Positions 1-5,840 of a stretch of DNA of 9,129 nucleotides are shown piece after piece; the stretch's first letter is position 1; every line of letters starts with the position of its first letter. Origin of the DNA: Candidatus Nealsoniibacteriota bacterium (lineage in GTDB: Bacteria; Patescibacteriota; Minisyncoccia; Minisyncoccales; MHMH01). The notes under the pieces were generated by a model. The model was not told where the DNA came from, searched no databases, and was given only the letters and a program-made list of their open reading frames with translations. Position numbers and translations under genes: made by a program. The stretch lies in contig JACOYG010000058.1 of NCBI GenBank assembly GCA_016181985.1, forward strand, positions 1 to 9,129, read 5' to 3'.

Positions 1-560
1 CTGACGATATTCCCCTTAGAGCGCACAGATTAGACAAAGACACTTCCGGGGTGCTTCTGGTTGCCAAGAATGATAAGGTTTTGGAATTTTTACAAAAACA
101 GTTTCAAGACAGAGAGGTAAAAAAAAGATACATTGCCCTGGTAGTCGGTAATTTAAAAAACACGGAAGGGGCAATTGAAACCTTGCTGGGGCGATCCCCA
201 AATGACAGGAGAAAACAAAAAGTTTTTTTGCCGCAGGACCCTGAAGCCGAAGGAAAAAGAACGGCCGCAACGAAGTATAAAGTGTTGCAAAAATTCGAAA
301 ACTATGATTTGATTGAAGTTGAACCCCTCACCGGCAGAAAACATCAGATCAGGGCGCACATGGCTTACTTGGGGCACCCGATTGCCGGAGATAAATTATA
401 CGGGTTCAAAAATCAACTTTCGCCAAAAGGTCTCAATAGGCAATTTCTTCACGCTGCCTATTTGGAAATAAAATTGCCTGACGGCCAGATTAAAAAATTT
501 GAATCTGACTTGTCGGATGACTTAAAACTATGCCTAACACAATTAAAACAGAAGACGTAA
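1..560 (+). CDS. RluA-family rRNA pseudouridine synthase, 3' part (5' end outside window)
   Basis: The enzyme isomerises specific uridines of structured RNA (typically 23S rRNA in the RluD/RluC group) to pseudouridine in the cytoplasm. The reading frame is already open at the left edge. Codons from position 3 read DDIPLRAHRLDKDTSG, the family's catalytic motif, with the catalytic Asp codon at 33-35. Further on are the KRYIALV strand, the PLTGRKHQIRAH motif and GHPIAGDKLYG, all typical of the family. A GTG at 51 lies downstream of the catalytic Asp, so it is not the true start. Roughly 130 N-terminal residues, possibly including an S4 RNA-binding domain, are expected upstream, judging from RluD length. 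The end overlaps rplS by 31 nt, so the two are probably co-transcribed and translationally coupled. The family is certain, but the exact target uridine cannot be told from this part. Confidence 0.95.
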   Translation, partial: DDIPLRAHRLDKDTSGVLLVAKNDKVLEFLQKQFQDREVKKRYIALVVGNLKNTEGAIETLLGRSPNDRRKQKVFLPQDPEAEGKRTAATKYKVLQKFENYDLIEVEPLTGRKHQIRAHMAYLGHPIAGDKLYGFKNQLSPKGLNRQFLHAAYLEIKLPDGQIKKFESDLSDDLKLCLTQLKQKT

Positions 561-868
561 GACCCGGAGATATCGTCCGGGTTTATCAAAAAATCTCAGG
601 ATCCGTTGAAGCTAAGGCCAGTAAGAAAGAGGGAGAAAGAACCCAAGTTTTTGAGGGCCGAGTTTTGGCCAGGAAACACGGTTCAGAACCCGGAGCCACT
701 ATAACCGTAAGAAGAGAAATATCCGGAATCGGCGTGGAAAAGATATTTCCCATACACTCCCCCAACATTGAAAAGATAGAAGTTGTAAAAAGCGGCAAGG
801 CCAGAAGAGCCAAGCTTTATTATTTGAGAGAAGCAACCGGCCAAAGAGCTAAGATTAAGGAGAGATAA
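530..868 (+). CDS. rplS: 50S ribosomal protein L19
   Basis: L19 sits at the 30S-50S interface of the ribosome. The 112-residue product carries the diagnostic core: RPGDIVRVY near residue 11, QVFEGRVLAR in the middle, GVEKIFPIHSPNIEKIEV, and the basic C-terminal signature ARRAKLYYLR followed by GQRAKIKER. The length is normal for the family (about 110-120). Only about 10 residues precede RPGD, so the N-terminal tail is shorter than in E. coli L19. The ATG at 530 is the only ATG ahead of the conserved core, so this start is well supported although it lies inside the upstream pseudouridine synthase gene (31-nt overlap). In many bacteria rplS follows trmD. Here it follows an rRNA modification gene and is followed after 16 nt by tRNA-Leu, giving a purely translational operon. 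Confidence 0.98.
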   Translation: MPNTIKTEDVRPGDIVRVYQKISGSVEAKASKKEGERTQVFEGRVLARKHGSEPGATITVRREISGIGVEKIFPIHSPNIEKIEVVKSGKARRAKLYYLREATGQRAKIKER

Positions 869-884
869 CGCTTGTTTCTCTTTT

Positions 885-965
885 GCGCGGGTGGTGTAAT
901 GGCAGCCACGCAGGCTTGAGGTGCCTGTGCCGAAAGGCGTGGAGGTTCGACTCCTCTCCCGCGCA
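885..965 (+). tRNA. tRNA-Leu(GAG)
   Basis: This is a complete type II cloverleaf. The acceptor GCGCGGG at 885-891 pairs with CCCGCGC at 958-964, and the discriminator is A965. The anticodon stem CAGGC/GCCTG encloses the loop TTGAGGT with anticodon GAG at 918-920, which decodes CUC/CUU. A long variable arm follows, as expected for Leu. The T stem GGAGG/CCTCT has one G-U pair and the loop is canonical TTCGACT. CCA is not encoded, so a CCA-adding enzyme is needed. The gene begins 16 nt after rplS and ends 6 nt before the acetyltransferase ATG, which implies processing out of an mRNA. Confidence 0.96.
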
Positions 966-971
966 CAATTT

Positions 972-1400
972 ATGATGAAAATCAGAAAATTTTTATCAAA
1001 AGATTCGGGACAAGCTCTCGAAATAAGCCGGGCGTCTTTTGCCGAACCTTGGCCGCAAAATGAATTCGAAAAATATGCCGAAGGGTCGTTTGTGGCTGAA
1101 GACAAAGATAAAATCGCCGGATTCGTAATTGGAAAAATTTCAGGGGATCAAGGAACACTAAAATTAGTTGCGGTAAATCCCGCTTACCGGGGGAAAGGCG
1201 TCGGGAAAAAATTAATGGATCGTATTTTTAAATATTTTACAAAAAATGGAGCAAGAGAAATAATAGCCCGTTCCCGCCTTCATAATGAGGCAGGCTGCTC
1301 TTTCCTGAAAAGCTTCGGCTTTGAGATAGTAAAAACCATTAAAAATTATTACCTCAACGGCGAAGACGCTTATTTGATGGTTAAAAAACTGGACGACTAA
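972..1400 (+). CDS. GNAT-family N-acetyltransferase, RimI-like
   Basis: The predicted product transfers an acetyl group from acetyl-CoA to an amine, probably a protein N-terminus. The 142-residue protein has N-terminal EISRASFAEPWPQNEF, resembling the RimI alpha1-alpha2 region. Motif A is LVAVNPAYRGKGVGKKLMD, with the acetyl-CoA pyrophosphate loop RGKGVG at residues 73-78. HNEAGCSFLKSFGFE forms motif B, and the C-terminal YYLNGEDAYLM resembles the RimI tail. The start is ATG 972 (or the adjacent ATG 975). A GTG at 921 in the same frame lies inside tRNA-Leu and is not credible. The gene is wedged between tRNAs: 6 nt after tRNA-Leu, with its TAA touching the first base of tRNA-Val. RimI (ribosomal protein S18 acetylation) fits the ribosomal neighbourhood, but the substrate is inference. 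There is no room for a Shine-Dalgarno sequence outside the tRNA. Confidence 0.88.
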   Translation: MMKIRKFLSKDSGQALEISRASFAEPWPQNEFEKYAEGSFVAEDKDKIAGFVIGKISGDQGTLKLVAVNPAYRGKGVGKKLMDRIFKYFTKNGAREIIARSRLHNEAGCSFLKSFGFEIVKTIKNYYLNGEDAYLMVKKLDD

Positions 1401-1472
1401 GGACGGCTAGCTCAATGGCAGAGCATCGCGTTTACATCGCGGGGGCTACAGGTCCGAATCCTGTGCCGTCCA
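1401..1472 (+). tRNA. tRNA-Val(TAC) with atypical T loop
   Basis: The acceptor GGACGGC (1401-1407) pairs with GCCGTCC (1465-1471), with discriminator A1472. The D stem is GCTC/GAGC with a GG-containing loop. The anticodon stem TCGCG/CGCGG encloses TTTACAT, with anticodon TAC at 1433-1435 (Val). The T stem ACAGG/CCTGT encloses TCCGAAT, so position 55, almost always U in the TTC consensus, is C here. CCA is not encoded. The first base follows the acetyltransferase stop codon directly. Confidence 0.94.
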
Positions 1473-1483
1473 CACTTCGCTCG

Positions 1484-1520
1484 CTCAGTGCCTTCGGCGC
1501 TTCGACTCAGTGCCTTCGGC
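1484..1520 (+). repeat. 15-nt direct repeat in the tRNA-Val/tRNA-Phe spacer
   Basis: The 15-mer CTCAGTGCCTTCGGC occurs at 1484-1498 and again at 1506-1520, a 22-nt period. Each copy ends in GCCTTCGGC, which can form a tiny GCC/GGC hairpin. The octamer TTCGACTC at 1501-1508, between the copies, recurs at 1705-1712 after tRNA-Gly and also inside the T arm of tRNA-Leu(GAG) at 946-953. The surrounding spacer (1473-1556) contains nothing else that I recognise. Confidence 0.7.
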
Positions 1521-1556
1521 CAGAAAGCGATGAAAAGTAATTGTATTTATAATTTT

Positions 1557-1628
1557 GCCGGGGTAGCTCAGTGGTAGAGCACATCACTGAAAATGATGGG
1601 GTCGAGGTTTCGATTACCTCCCCCGGCA
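1557..1628 (+). tRNA. tRNA-Phe(GAA)
   Basis: The acceptor GCCGGGG (1557-1563) pairs with CCCCGGC (1621-1627), and the discriminator is A1628. The D stem is GCTC/GAGC. The anticodon stem CATCA/TGATG encloses CTGAAAA, with anticodon GAA at 1589-1591. The T stem GAGGT/ACCTC encloses canonical TTCGATT. CCA is not encoded. Only 2 nt separate it from tRNA-Gly. Confidence 0.97.
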
Positions 1629-1630
1629 CT

Positions 1631-1701
1631 GCGGGTGTAGCACAGTGGTAGTGCATCTGGTTGCCAATCAGATCATACGGGTTCGATTCCCGTCACCCGC
1701 T
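1631..1701 (+). tRNA. tRNA-Gly(GCC)
   Basis: The acceptor GCGGGTG (1631-1637) pairs with CACCCGC (1694-1700), and U1701 is the usual bacterial Gly discriminator. The D stem is GCAC/GTGC. The anticodon stem TCTGG/TCAGA encloses TTGCCAA, with anticodon GCC at 1663-1665. The T stem ACGGG/CCCGT encloses TTCGATT. CCA is not encoded. This is the last gene of the left operon. After it, a 5-bp hairpin (GCCCT 1713-1717 / AGGGC 1726-1730) precedes the terminator. Confidence 0.97.
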
Positions 1702-1739
1702 CCTTTCGACTCGCCCTGCTCGCTTAGGGCAAGCCAACG

Positions 1740-1768
1740 AAAAACGTCCCGCTCAGCGGGACGTTTTT
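1740..1768. terminator. Bidirectional intrinsic terminator
   Basis: CGTCCCGC (1745-1752) pairs perfectly with GCGGGACG (1756-1763) over a TCA loop. The stem is flanked by AAAAA (1740-1744) and TTTTT (1764-1768), so each strand ends in a U tract. It closes the tRNA operon on + and the MerA/DUF255 operon on -, whose last stop codon starts at 1769 right beside it. Confidence 0.95.
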
Positions 1769-3631
1769 CTACTTTATCGTTGGCAGAGAATTAATTAATT
1801 CATCTTGACTGTTATATTCATGGCAGGAAAAAGCCGTACAATCTTTATATGCCGCATCTTTCAACAGCAATGCATTAATGGGAATTTTTGCCCACGCAAT
1901 TTTTTCTGGAGCGCGGATCTCATGAAATTTGCCCTTGGTAAAAAATGCGGCTGTATTGTGAAAGTCATTTTCTAAAAGAGACCCGTATCCAAAATCAGCA
2001 TCGGCCTTTCCTAGAATTTTGTGCGCCCGAAAAATAGCCATTTCAGCCAATGAAACTGCGGAAGGAATGGGATGATCGAAAGTTTGAGCGAAAATTTGTT
2101 TAAAGTCTCCGCCGCTCGTGTTCGCAAACCATTTTGCGCCCCTGTCATTTTTAACTTTGAATTTATCCAGACCATTCAATAAGTTTTCGATGATCCTTTT
2201 ATATTTTTTTTCTTCCACATCGTCTTGCGCATCCTCATAAATATAAGTTGCTAGCAAGAGAAGAGAAGCGCGATCTTCTAAAAACTCTTGATCTTGCAAT
2301 ATTCCACCCAAAGAACTATGCGCGATTATCCCCCGCAATGAATGCCTTTGCATAATTTCTTCAAAAATTGCGAAGGCCATTCTTTTATACTTTTCTTGTT
2401 GCGCGTATCTTGATGCTAAAAGCAGACCAATGCCGGTGAGCGCGTTCCAGCTGGTAACTATTTTTTTATCAGTAAATGGCTGTGGCCGTTTTTTTCTTTC
2501 CGCTAAAAGTTTCTCCTCAATTTTATTTAGCGCGCCGGCGCCATTATTCTTTTTTATTAAATGATTTTTGCCTTCAAAATTTCCGGCATCTGTTATATCA
2601 TATGCTTCAGAAAAAACCTCAAATTCGTTTTTGTTCATAGCCTCCTTCAGTTCGTCCATGCTCCAAATATAAGTCGCGCCCTCAATGTGCTCGGTATCGG
2701 CATCGTGAGCGGAATAGAAAAGCCCGCTTTGGTCAGAAAAAGTTTCTTGCAAACATCGTGTAATTTTTTCGATAACTATTTTATCTTCATTTCGTTTAAA
2801 TATCTGAAACGAAAGAGCGTATACCCAGAGATGCATAGCTTGGTCATAAAGCATTTTTTCAAAGTGCGGAATTGTCCATTCGCGGTCAACGCAATATCTA
2901 TAAAACCCGCCCTGTAAATGGTCGTGAAGGCCCCTTGTCGCCATAGCATCCAGCGTTTGCAAAATCATTTCTTGCGCGGCCGCGCTTTTGGTTTCTTGAA
3001 AAAAATTCAGCAGCAATAAAAGAGTGCTATGCGGAGGAAATTTTATTTGCGTTCCAAAACCGCCGAATGTATTATCAAACGCCCTATAAATATTTGCCGC
3101 GATAGTCGTCTCTTCTATAGCTCCGGTGAAAAGTTCTTGTTTGCGCGCAATTTCATGTTCGCGGACAGAACCATGATTTTCCATGTACCATTTTTTGGCA
3201 TCGCTTAGCACATCTTTAAGCGGCCGCAAACCGTGCTTGGGTTTATGGGGAAAGTAGGTGCCGGCAAGGAATGGATTGCCATCCGGACTTAGCACGACAT
3301 TAAGCGGCCAGCCGCCTTGTCCGGTGGCCTGATTAACAAAATTCATAAAATATTCGTCGATGTCCGGCCTCTGTTCGCGATCAACCTTTATTGAAACAAA
3401 ATTCTTGTTCAAGTAGTCTGCTGTATCATGATCTGAAAACGCCTCATTGGCCATAACATGGCACCAATGACAAGTGGCATATCCGATTGAGACAAAAATC
3501 AATAAGCCGTTTTCTTTTGCGTATCGCAATGTTTCTTCATTCCACTCTTGCCAATGAACTGGATTATCTTTGTGCTGCTGTAAATATGGCGAAGAGGAGC
3601 GATCAAGATTATTTTGTTGAAAATTAGTCAT
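1769..3631 (-). CDS. DUF255 / YyaL-type thioredoxin-domain protein (SPATA20 family)
   Basis: The 620-residue protein begins with the family's conserved block: SSPYLQQHKDNPVHWQEW at residues 12-30, then CHWCHVM at 54-60 (thioredoxin-fold active site CxxC), IKVDREQRPDID at 81-92, and GGWPLNVVLSPDGNPFLAGTYF at 106-127. The rest resembles an alpha/alpha-barrel: HFEKMLYDQA, SAHDADTEHIEGATYIWSMDEL, KIVTSWNALTGIGLLLASR and DHPIPSAVSLAEMA all match conserved family segments. It is a little shorter than the roughly 680-700 residues usual in bacteria, without an obvious missing block. No signal peptide is seen, so it is probably cytosolic. The biochemical role of the family is not established. Its ATG lies 2 nt after the stop of the MerA-like reductase with no Shine-Dalgarno sequence, implying coupled translation and perhaps a shared redox role, which is inference. 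Confidence 0.93.
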   Translation of the reverse strand: MTNFQQNNLDRSSSPYLQQHKDNPVHWQEWNEETLRYAKENGLLIFVSIGYATCHWCHVMANEAFSDHDTADYLNKNFVSIKVDREQRPDIDEYFMNFVNQATGQGGWPLNVVLSPDGNPFLAGTYFPHKPKHGLRPLKDVLSDAKKWYMENHGSVREHEIARKQELFTGAIEETTIAANIYRAFDNTFGGFGTQIKFPPHSTLLLLLNFFQETKSAAAQEMILQTLDAMATRGLHDHLQGGFYRYCVDREWTIPHFEKMLYDQAMHLWVYALSFQIFKRNEDKIVIEKITRCLQETFSDQSGLFYSAHDADTEHIEGATYIWSMDELKEAMNKNEFEVFSEAYDITDAGNFEGKNHLIKKNNGAGALNKIEEKLLAERKKRPQPFTDKKIVTSWNALTGIGLLLASRYAQQEKYKRMAFAIFEEIMQRHSLRGIIAHSSLGGILQDQEFLEDRASLLLLATYIYEDAQDDVEEKKYKRIIENLLNGLDKFKVKNDRGAKWFANTSGGDFKQIFAQTFDHPIPSAVSLAEMAIFRAHKILGKADADFGYGSLLENDFHNTAAFFTKGKFHEIRAPEKIAWAKIPINALLLKDAAYKDCTAFSCHEYNSQDELINSLPTIK

Positions 3632-3633
3632 TT

Positions 3634-5037
3634 TTACACACAGCAGCTTAACTTGCTAATGTCTTTAGCAAAAGATAACGCAACAATTTTTATTGCTTCG
3701 GAAAGCGTTGGAAACATTGGTAAAGAATTAACGACATCATCAATCGTATTTTTATTTTTTATGAGTATCATCGCTTCGGCGATGAGTTCGCCGGCATTTG
3801 GCGCGAGAATATGCACACCGAGAATTTGCTTCGTCTGCGGATGAATTGCCATTTTTATCAATCCCTCGGTGCGACGCATAATAATGGCTTTGGGCACATC
3901 TTCAAAAGAAACCGTGCGGCAGGCGCACACTCCCATTTGCTTAATTTGCTCATCCTCGGTAAAACCGACACCGGCAAGCTGTGGGTCTGTAAAAATAGTG
4001 TAGGGAACAGAATTGTAATCAATCGAAAGATTTTCACCCTTGAGCGTGTTTTCCGCGGCAAGGGTGCCCTCTCGTCCGGCGGTTGTCTCAAGCCGTAGGG
4101 GCGCGTTAGTAACATCGCCTACCGCAAAAATGTTTTTATTGGAAGTTTGAAAATACTGATTAACGACAACTGCTTGCCGTTTATCTATTTCAACGCCGAC
4201 AATATCAAGGCCAAGCCCTTGCGTGTTGGGTGTTTTGCCTGCCGCTAAAAGTACCTCGTCCGCGGCCGTTTCTTCTTGCGCGCCGTTTATGGTATACAAG
4301 ATAATTTTTTTACCATTCTCTTTACGCGCGCTTTTCACTTCAACATTGGTTTTTATCGCTACTCCTTCTTTTGAAAGTATTTCGGCAAGGCGTTCGGTGA
4401 GCGCTTTTTCGGAGCGCGGAAAAATAGAATCGCCGCGCTGTAAAATAGTGACTTTTGTCCCAAAACGAGAAAACATTTGCGCAAATTCCAAACCAACAGG
4501 CCCCGCCCCAATCACAACTAATTCTTTTGGCTGCTTTAACATTTTTAGAGCTTCGATATGCGTAACAAAGCCGACTTCCCGGATACCCTCGATCGGCGGA
4601 ATATTGGCGGTAGAGCCAGCGGCGATAATGAATTTTTCCGCGCCCAACCTTTCTTCACCAACCACTATCTCGTTTTGAGAAATAAATTTTGCTTTTCCCT
4701 TAATAACCGTTACATAATCCAAATTTTTAAGCACCTTTTCATACTTTTCTTGGCGCAATTTTTCCACAAGCGAGAGCTCGTCTTGCACGACTTTTTGAAA
4801 GTCAAAATTCTTTACTTCAAGCTCAATGCCGGGAATGCCGTGATGTTTGGCGTGATGCAAAACTTCGCCAGCGTACAAAAGCGTCTTTGACGGCACACAG
4901 CCGACATTAACGCAGGTGCCGCCAATGGGAAGGCCATCATTTATGATCGCTGTTTTCGCTTTTAGTTCGTTGGCGCGAATAGCGGCTGCAAACGCGCCCG
5001 CTCCCCCTCCGATAATAATTAAATCAAATTGTTTCAT
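3634..5037 (-). CDS. merA: Mercuric reductase-type FAD/NAD(P)H disulfide oxidoreductase (no N-terminal HMA domain)
   Basis: MerA reduces Hg(II) to volatile Hg(0) with NADPH in the cytoplasm. The 467-residue protein has an FAD-binding IIGGGAGAFAAA near residue 8, the redox-active GGTCVNVGCVPSKTLL with C42 and C47, a second Rossmann motif VIGAGPVGLEFA at 175-186, the FAD motif NIFAVGDVT at 302-310, and a dimerisation domain from about 345. Two features favour MerA over dihydrolipoamide dehydrogenase. The catalytic His-Pro of the latter is replaced by Phe-Pro (F442), and the tail ends LSCCV, with the vicinal C465-C466 pair that hands Hg(II) to the active site in MerA. The N-terminal heavy-metal-binding domain of many MerA proteins is absent. 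An extra CxC (C371, C373) is present. It is transcribed divergently from arsR and is first in a two-gene unit with the DUF255 protein. Specificity for mercury is likely but unproven. Confidence 0.87.
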   Translation of the reverse strand: MKQFDLIIIGGGAGAFAAAIRANELKAKTAIINDGLPIGGTCVNVGCVPSKTLLYAGEVLHHAKHHGIPGIELEVKNFDFQKVVQDELSLVEKLRQEKYEKVLKNLDYVTVIKGKAKFISQNEIVVGEERLGAEKFIIAAGSTANIPPIEGIREVGFVTHIEALKMLKQPKELVVIGAGPVGLEFAQMFSRFGTKVTILQRGDSIFPRSEKALTERLAEILSKEGVAIKTNVEVKSARKENGKKIILYTINGAQEETAADEVLLAAGKTPNTQGLGLDIVGVEIDKRQAVVVNQYFQTSNKNIFAVGDVTNAPLRLETTAGREGTLAAENTLKGENLSIDYNSVPYTIFTDPQLAGVGFTEDEQIKQMGVCACRTVSFEDVPKAIIMRRTEGLIKMAIHPQTKQILGVHILAPNAGELIAEAMILIKNKNTIDDVVNSLPMFPTLSEAIKIVALSFAKDISKLSCCV

Positions 5038-5057
5038 AATAATTCGTTCACATATTT

Positions 5058-5086
5058 ATAGTATCAGTTATAGATAATACAGTAAA
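5058..5086 (-). promoter_or_regulatory. Candidate promoter of the merA-DUF255 unit
   Basis: On the - strand, TTTACT (5086-5081) is followed after 17 nt by TACTAT (5063-5058), about 20 nt upstream of the merA ATG. The match to the sigma-70 consensus is moderate. An alternative -10, TATTAT, lies slightly upstream but with poor spacing. No clear ribosome binding site precedes the ATG. Confidence 0.5.
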
Positions 5087-5104
5087 TGTAGAGTTTATCC
5101 ACAA

Positions 5105-5133
5105 TTGACATAGAAATTCGCAAGGAGTACTAT
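5105..5133 (+). promoter_or_regulatory. sigma-70-type promoter of the arsR operon
   Basis: A perfect -35 TTGACA (5105-5110), a 17-nt spacer and TACTAT (5128-5133) lie 37 nt before the arsR ATG. The predicted transcription start is near 5140, directly at the palindrome described next. That layout is typical of a promoter repressed by a steric-block regulator. Confidence 0.8.
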
Positions 5134-5140
5134 TAAAGAG

Positions 5141-5156
5141 TTAAGCAATTACTTAA
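5141..5156 (+). promoter_or_regulatory. Candidate ArsR operator palindrome
   Basis: TTAAG and CTTAA form an inverted repeat with a 6-nt AT-rich spacer, and 14 of 16 positions are self-complementary. It lies just downstream of the predicted transcription start and before the arsR ATG. The site fits autorepression by a dimeric winged-helix regulator. The assignment rests on position and symmetry only. Confidence 0.5.
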
Positions 5157-5169
5157 ACATGATATCACC

Positions 5170-5523
5170 ATGTTGTCCGAGATACAAATAAAAAAAGCTA
5201 GAAAACAATTGTATGAAAATTATGACGCGGGTCTCCCAAAAACTTTTAGCGCCCTCGGGGACCCGTGCCGCCTTTATATTTTCCAACTGCTTCTTTTACA
5301 ACATGAGGTATGCGTTACCGATGTTGCGAAAGTATGCAAAAAAACAGTTCCTGCCGCCTCACAGCAGTTAAAAATTCTTGAACAGAGCGGACTTTTAATA
5401 AGGCAACGGCGAGGGCAGATGGTTTGCTACAAATTAAAAAGGGACAGCCCCACCGTCAAACAACTGATACAATTTATATATTCGCTTCACTTGATTATAA
5501 AGTCGAATAAAATAAATAAATAA
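5170..5523 (+). CDS. ArsR/SmtB-family metal-responsive transcriptional regulator
   Basis: The 117-residue winged-helix protein has FSALGDPCRLYIFQLL at residues 26-41 and the HTH region VTDVAKVCKKTVPAASQQLKILEQSGLL at 49-76, where recognition helix and turn match the family. The wing is IRQRRGQMVCYKL. The segment EVCVTDVA aligns with the ELCVCDL metal-sensing motif of ArsR/CadC but keeps only the first Cys (C48). C33, C56 and C86 could complete a thiolate site. As known for the family, the apo-dimer represses and metal binding releases DNA. It is first gene of a five-gene + operon and divergent from merA, so it is the likely regulator of both arms, replacing the MerR-type activator of classical mer operons. 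The ATG at 5170 has no Shine-Dalgarno sequence. Confidence 0.9.
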   Translation: MLSEIQIKKARKQLYENYDAGLPKTFSALGDPCRLYIFQLLLLQHEVCVTDVAKVCKKTVPAASQQLKILEQSGLLIRQRRGQMVCYKLKRDSPTVKQLIQFIYSLHLIIKSNKINK

Positions 5524-5535
5524 TAAAGAAAAAAT

Positions 5536-5793
5536 ATGCTTATAGATTTTTACGGAAAAGAGTGTCCGCATTGCATTAAAATGATGCCGCTTGTGGAAAA
5601 ACTTGAAAAAGAAGCTGGTTTGAAGGTCGAAAAATACGAGACATGGCACAACGAGGAAAACGCGAAGAAGGTGGAAGAATACGACAAGGGTCGGTGTGGA
5701 GGCGTTCCGTTTTTCATTAATACGGATACCGATGCCATTATCTGCGGCGAGGCCTCTTATGAAGAGTTAAGGGAGTGGGCAGGCGTAAAATAA
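5536..5793 (+). CDS. Small thioredoxin-fold protein (CPHC)
   Basis: The 85-residue protein starts almost directly with the first beta strand and active site: MLIDFYGKECPHC, with C10 and C13 as the CxxC pair. A helix with PLVEKLEKE follows, then CGGVPFFIN at 54-62, in which P58 is the expected cis-proline, and a C-terminal helix. It lacks a signal peptide or membrane segment, so it is cytosolic. A further Cys next to the cis-Pro loop (C54) and C70 are extra. It begins 12 nt after arsR with a weak AAAGAA upstream. The likely role is thiol-disulfide exchange or thiol-based metal handling between the Cys-rich peptide, the reductase and the membrane components. The fold is clear; the partner is inference. 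Confidence 0.85.
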   Translation: MLIDFYGKECPHCIKMMPLVEKLEKEAGLKVEKYETWHNEENAKKVEEYDKGRCGGVPFFINTDTDAIICGEASYEELREWAGVK

Positions 5794-5840
5794 GGTCGAA
5801 CTGCCTAGAACAAATTATTAAGCAATTAAAGAAAAAAAAT

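Noticed and set aside
51..53. GTG at 51 as the start of the pseudouridine synthase
   Set aside because: The frame is open to the left edge and the catalytic HRLDKDTSG motif lies upstream of this codon, so it is an internal Val.
921..971. GTG at 921 as the start of the acetyltransferase
   Set aside because: It lies in the anticodon arm of tRNA-Leu(GAG); ATG 972/975 gives a normal GNAT length.
683..1105. A 140-codon ORF on the - strand across rplS and tRNA-Leu
   Set aside because: It is the antisense of a ribosomal protein gene and a tRNA, with no recognisable domain; the same holds for the other antisense ORFs within merA, DUF255 and the DsbA-like gene.
1484..1520. CRISPR-like array
   Set aside because: There are only two 15-nt copies with a 7-nt gap, no further units and no cas genes.
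1548..1553. Perfect TATAAT just upstream of tRNA-Phe as a promoter
   Set aside because: It ends only 3 nt before the mature tRNA, so transcription would start inside the tRNA, and no -35 is found at proper distance. It is probably chance in an AT-rich spacer.
3634..5037. Dihydrolipoamide dehydrogenase (E3) identity for the flavoprotein
   Set aside because: The active-site His-Pro is replaced by Phe-Pro, the tail has the vicinal Cys pair, and no 2-oxo acid dehydrogenase genes are nearby.
5775..5840. GTG at 5775 as the start of the Cys-rich peptide
   Set aside because: It would overlap the thioredoxin gene and add a Lys-rich leader translated from spacer sequence; ATG 5841 is better.
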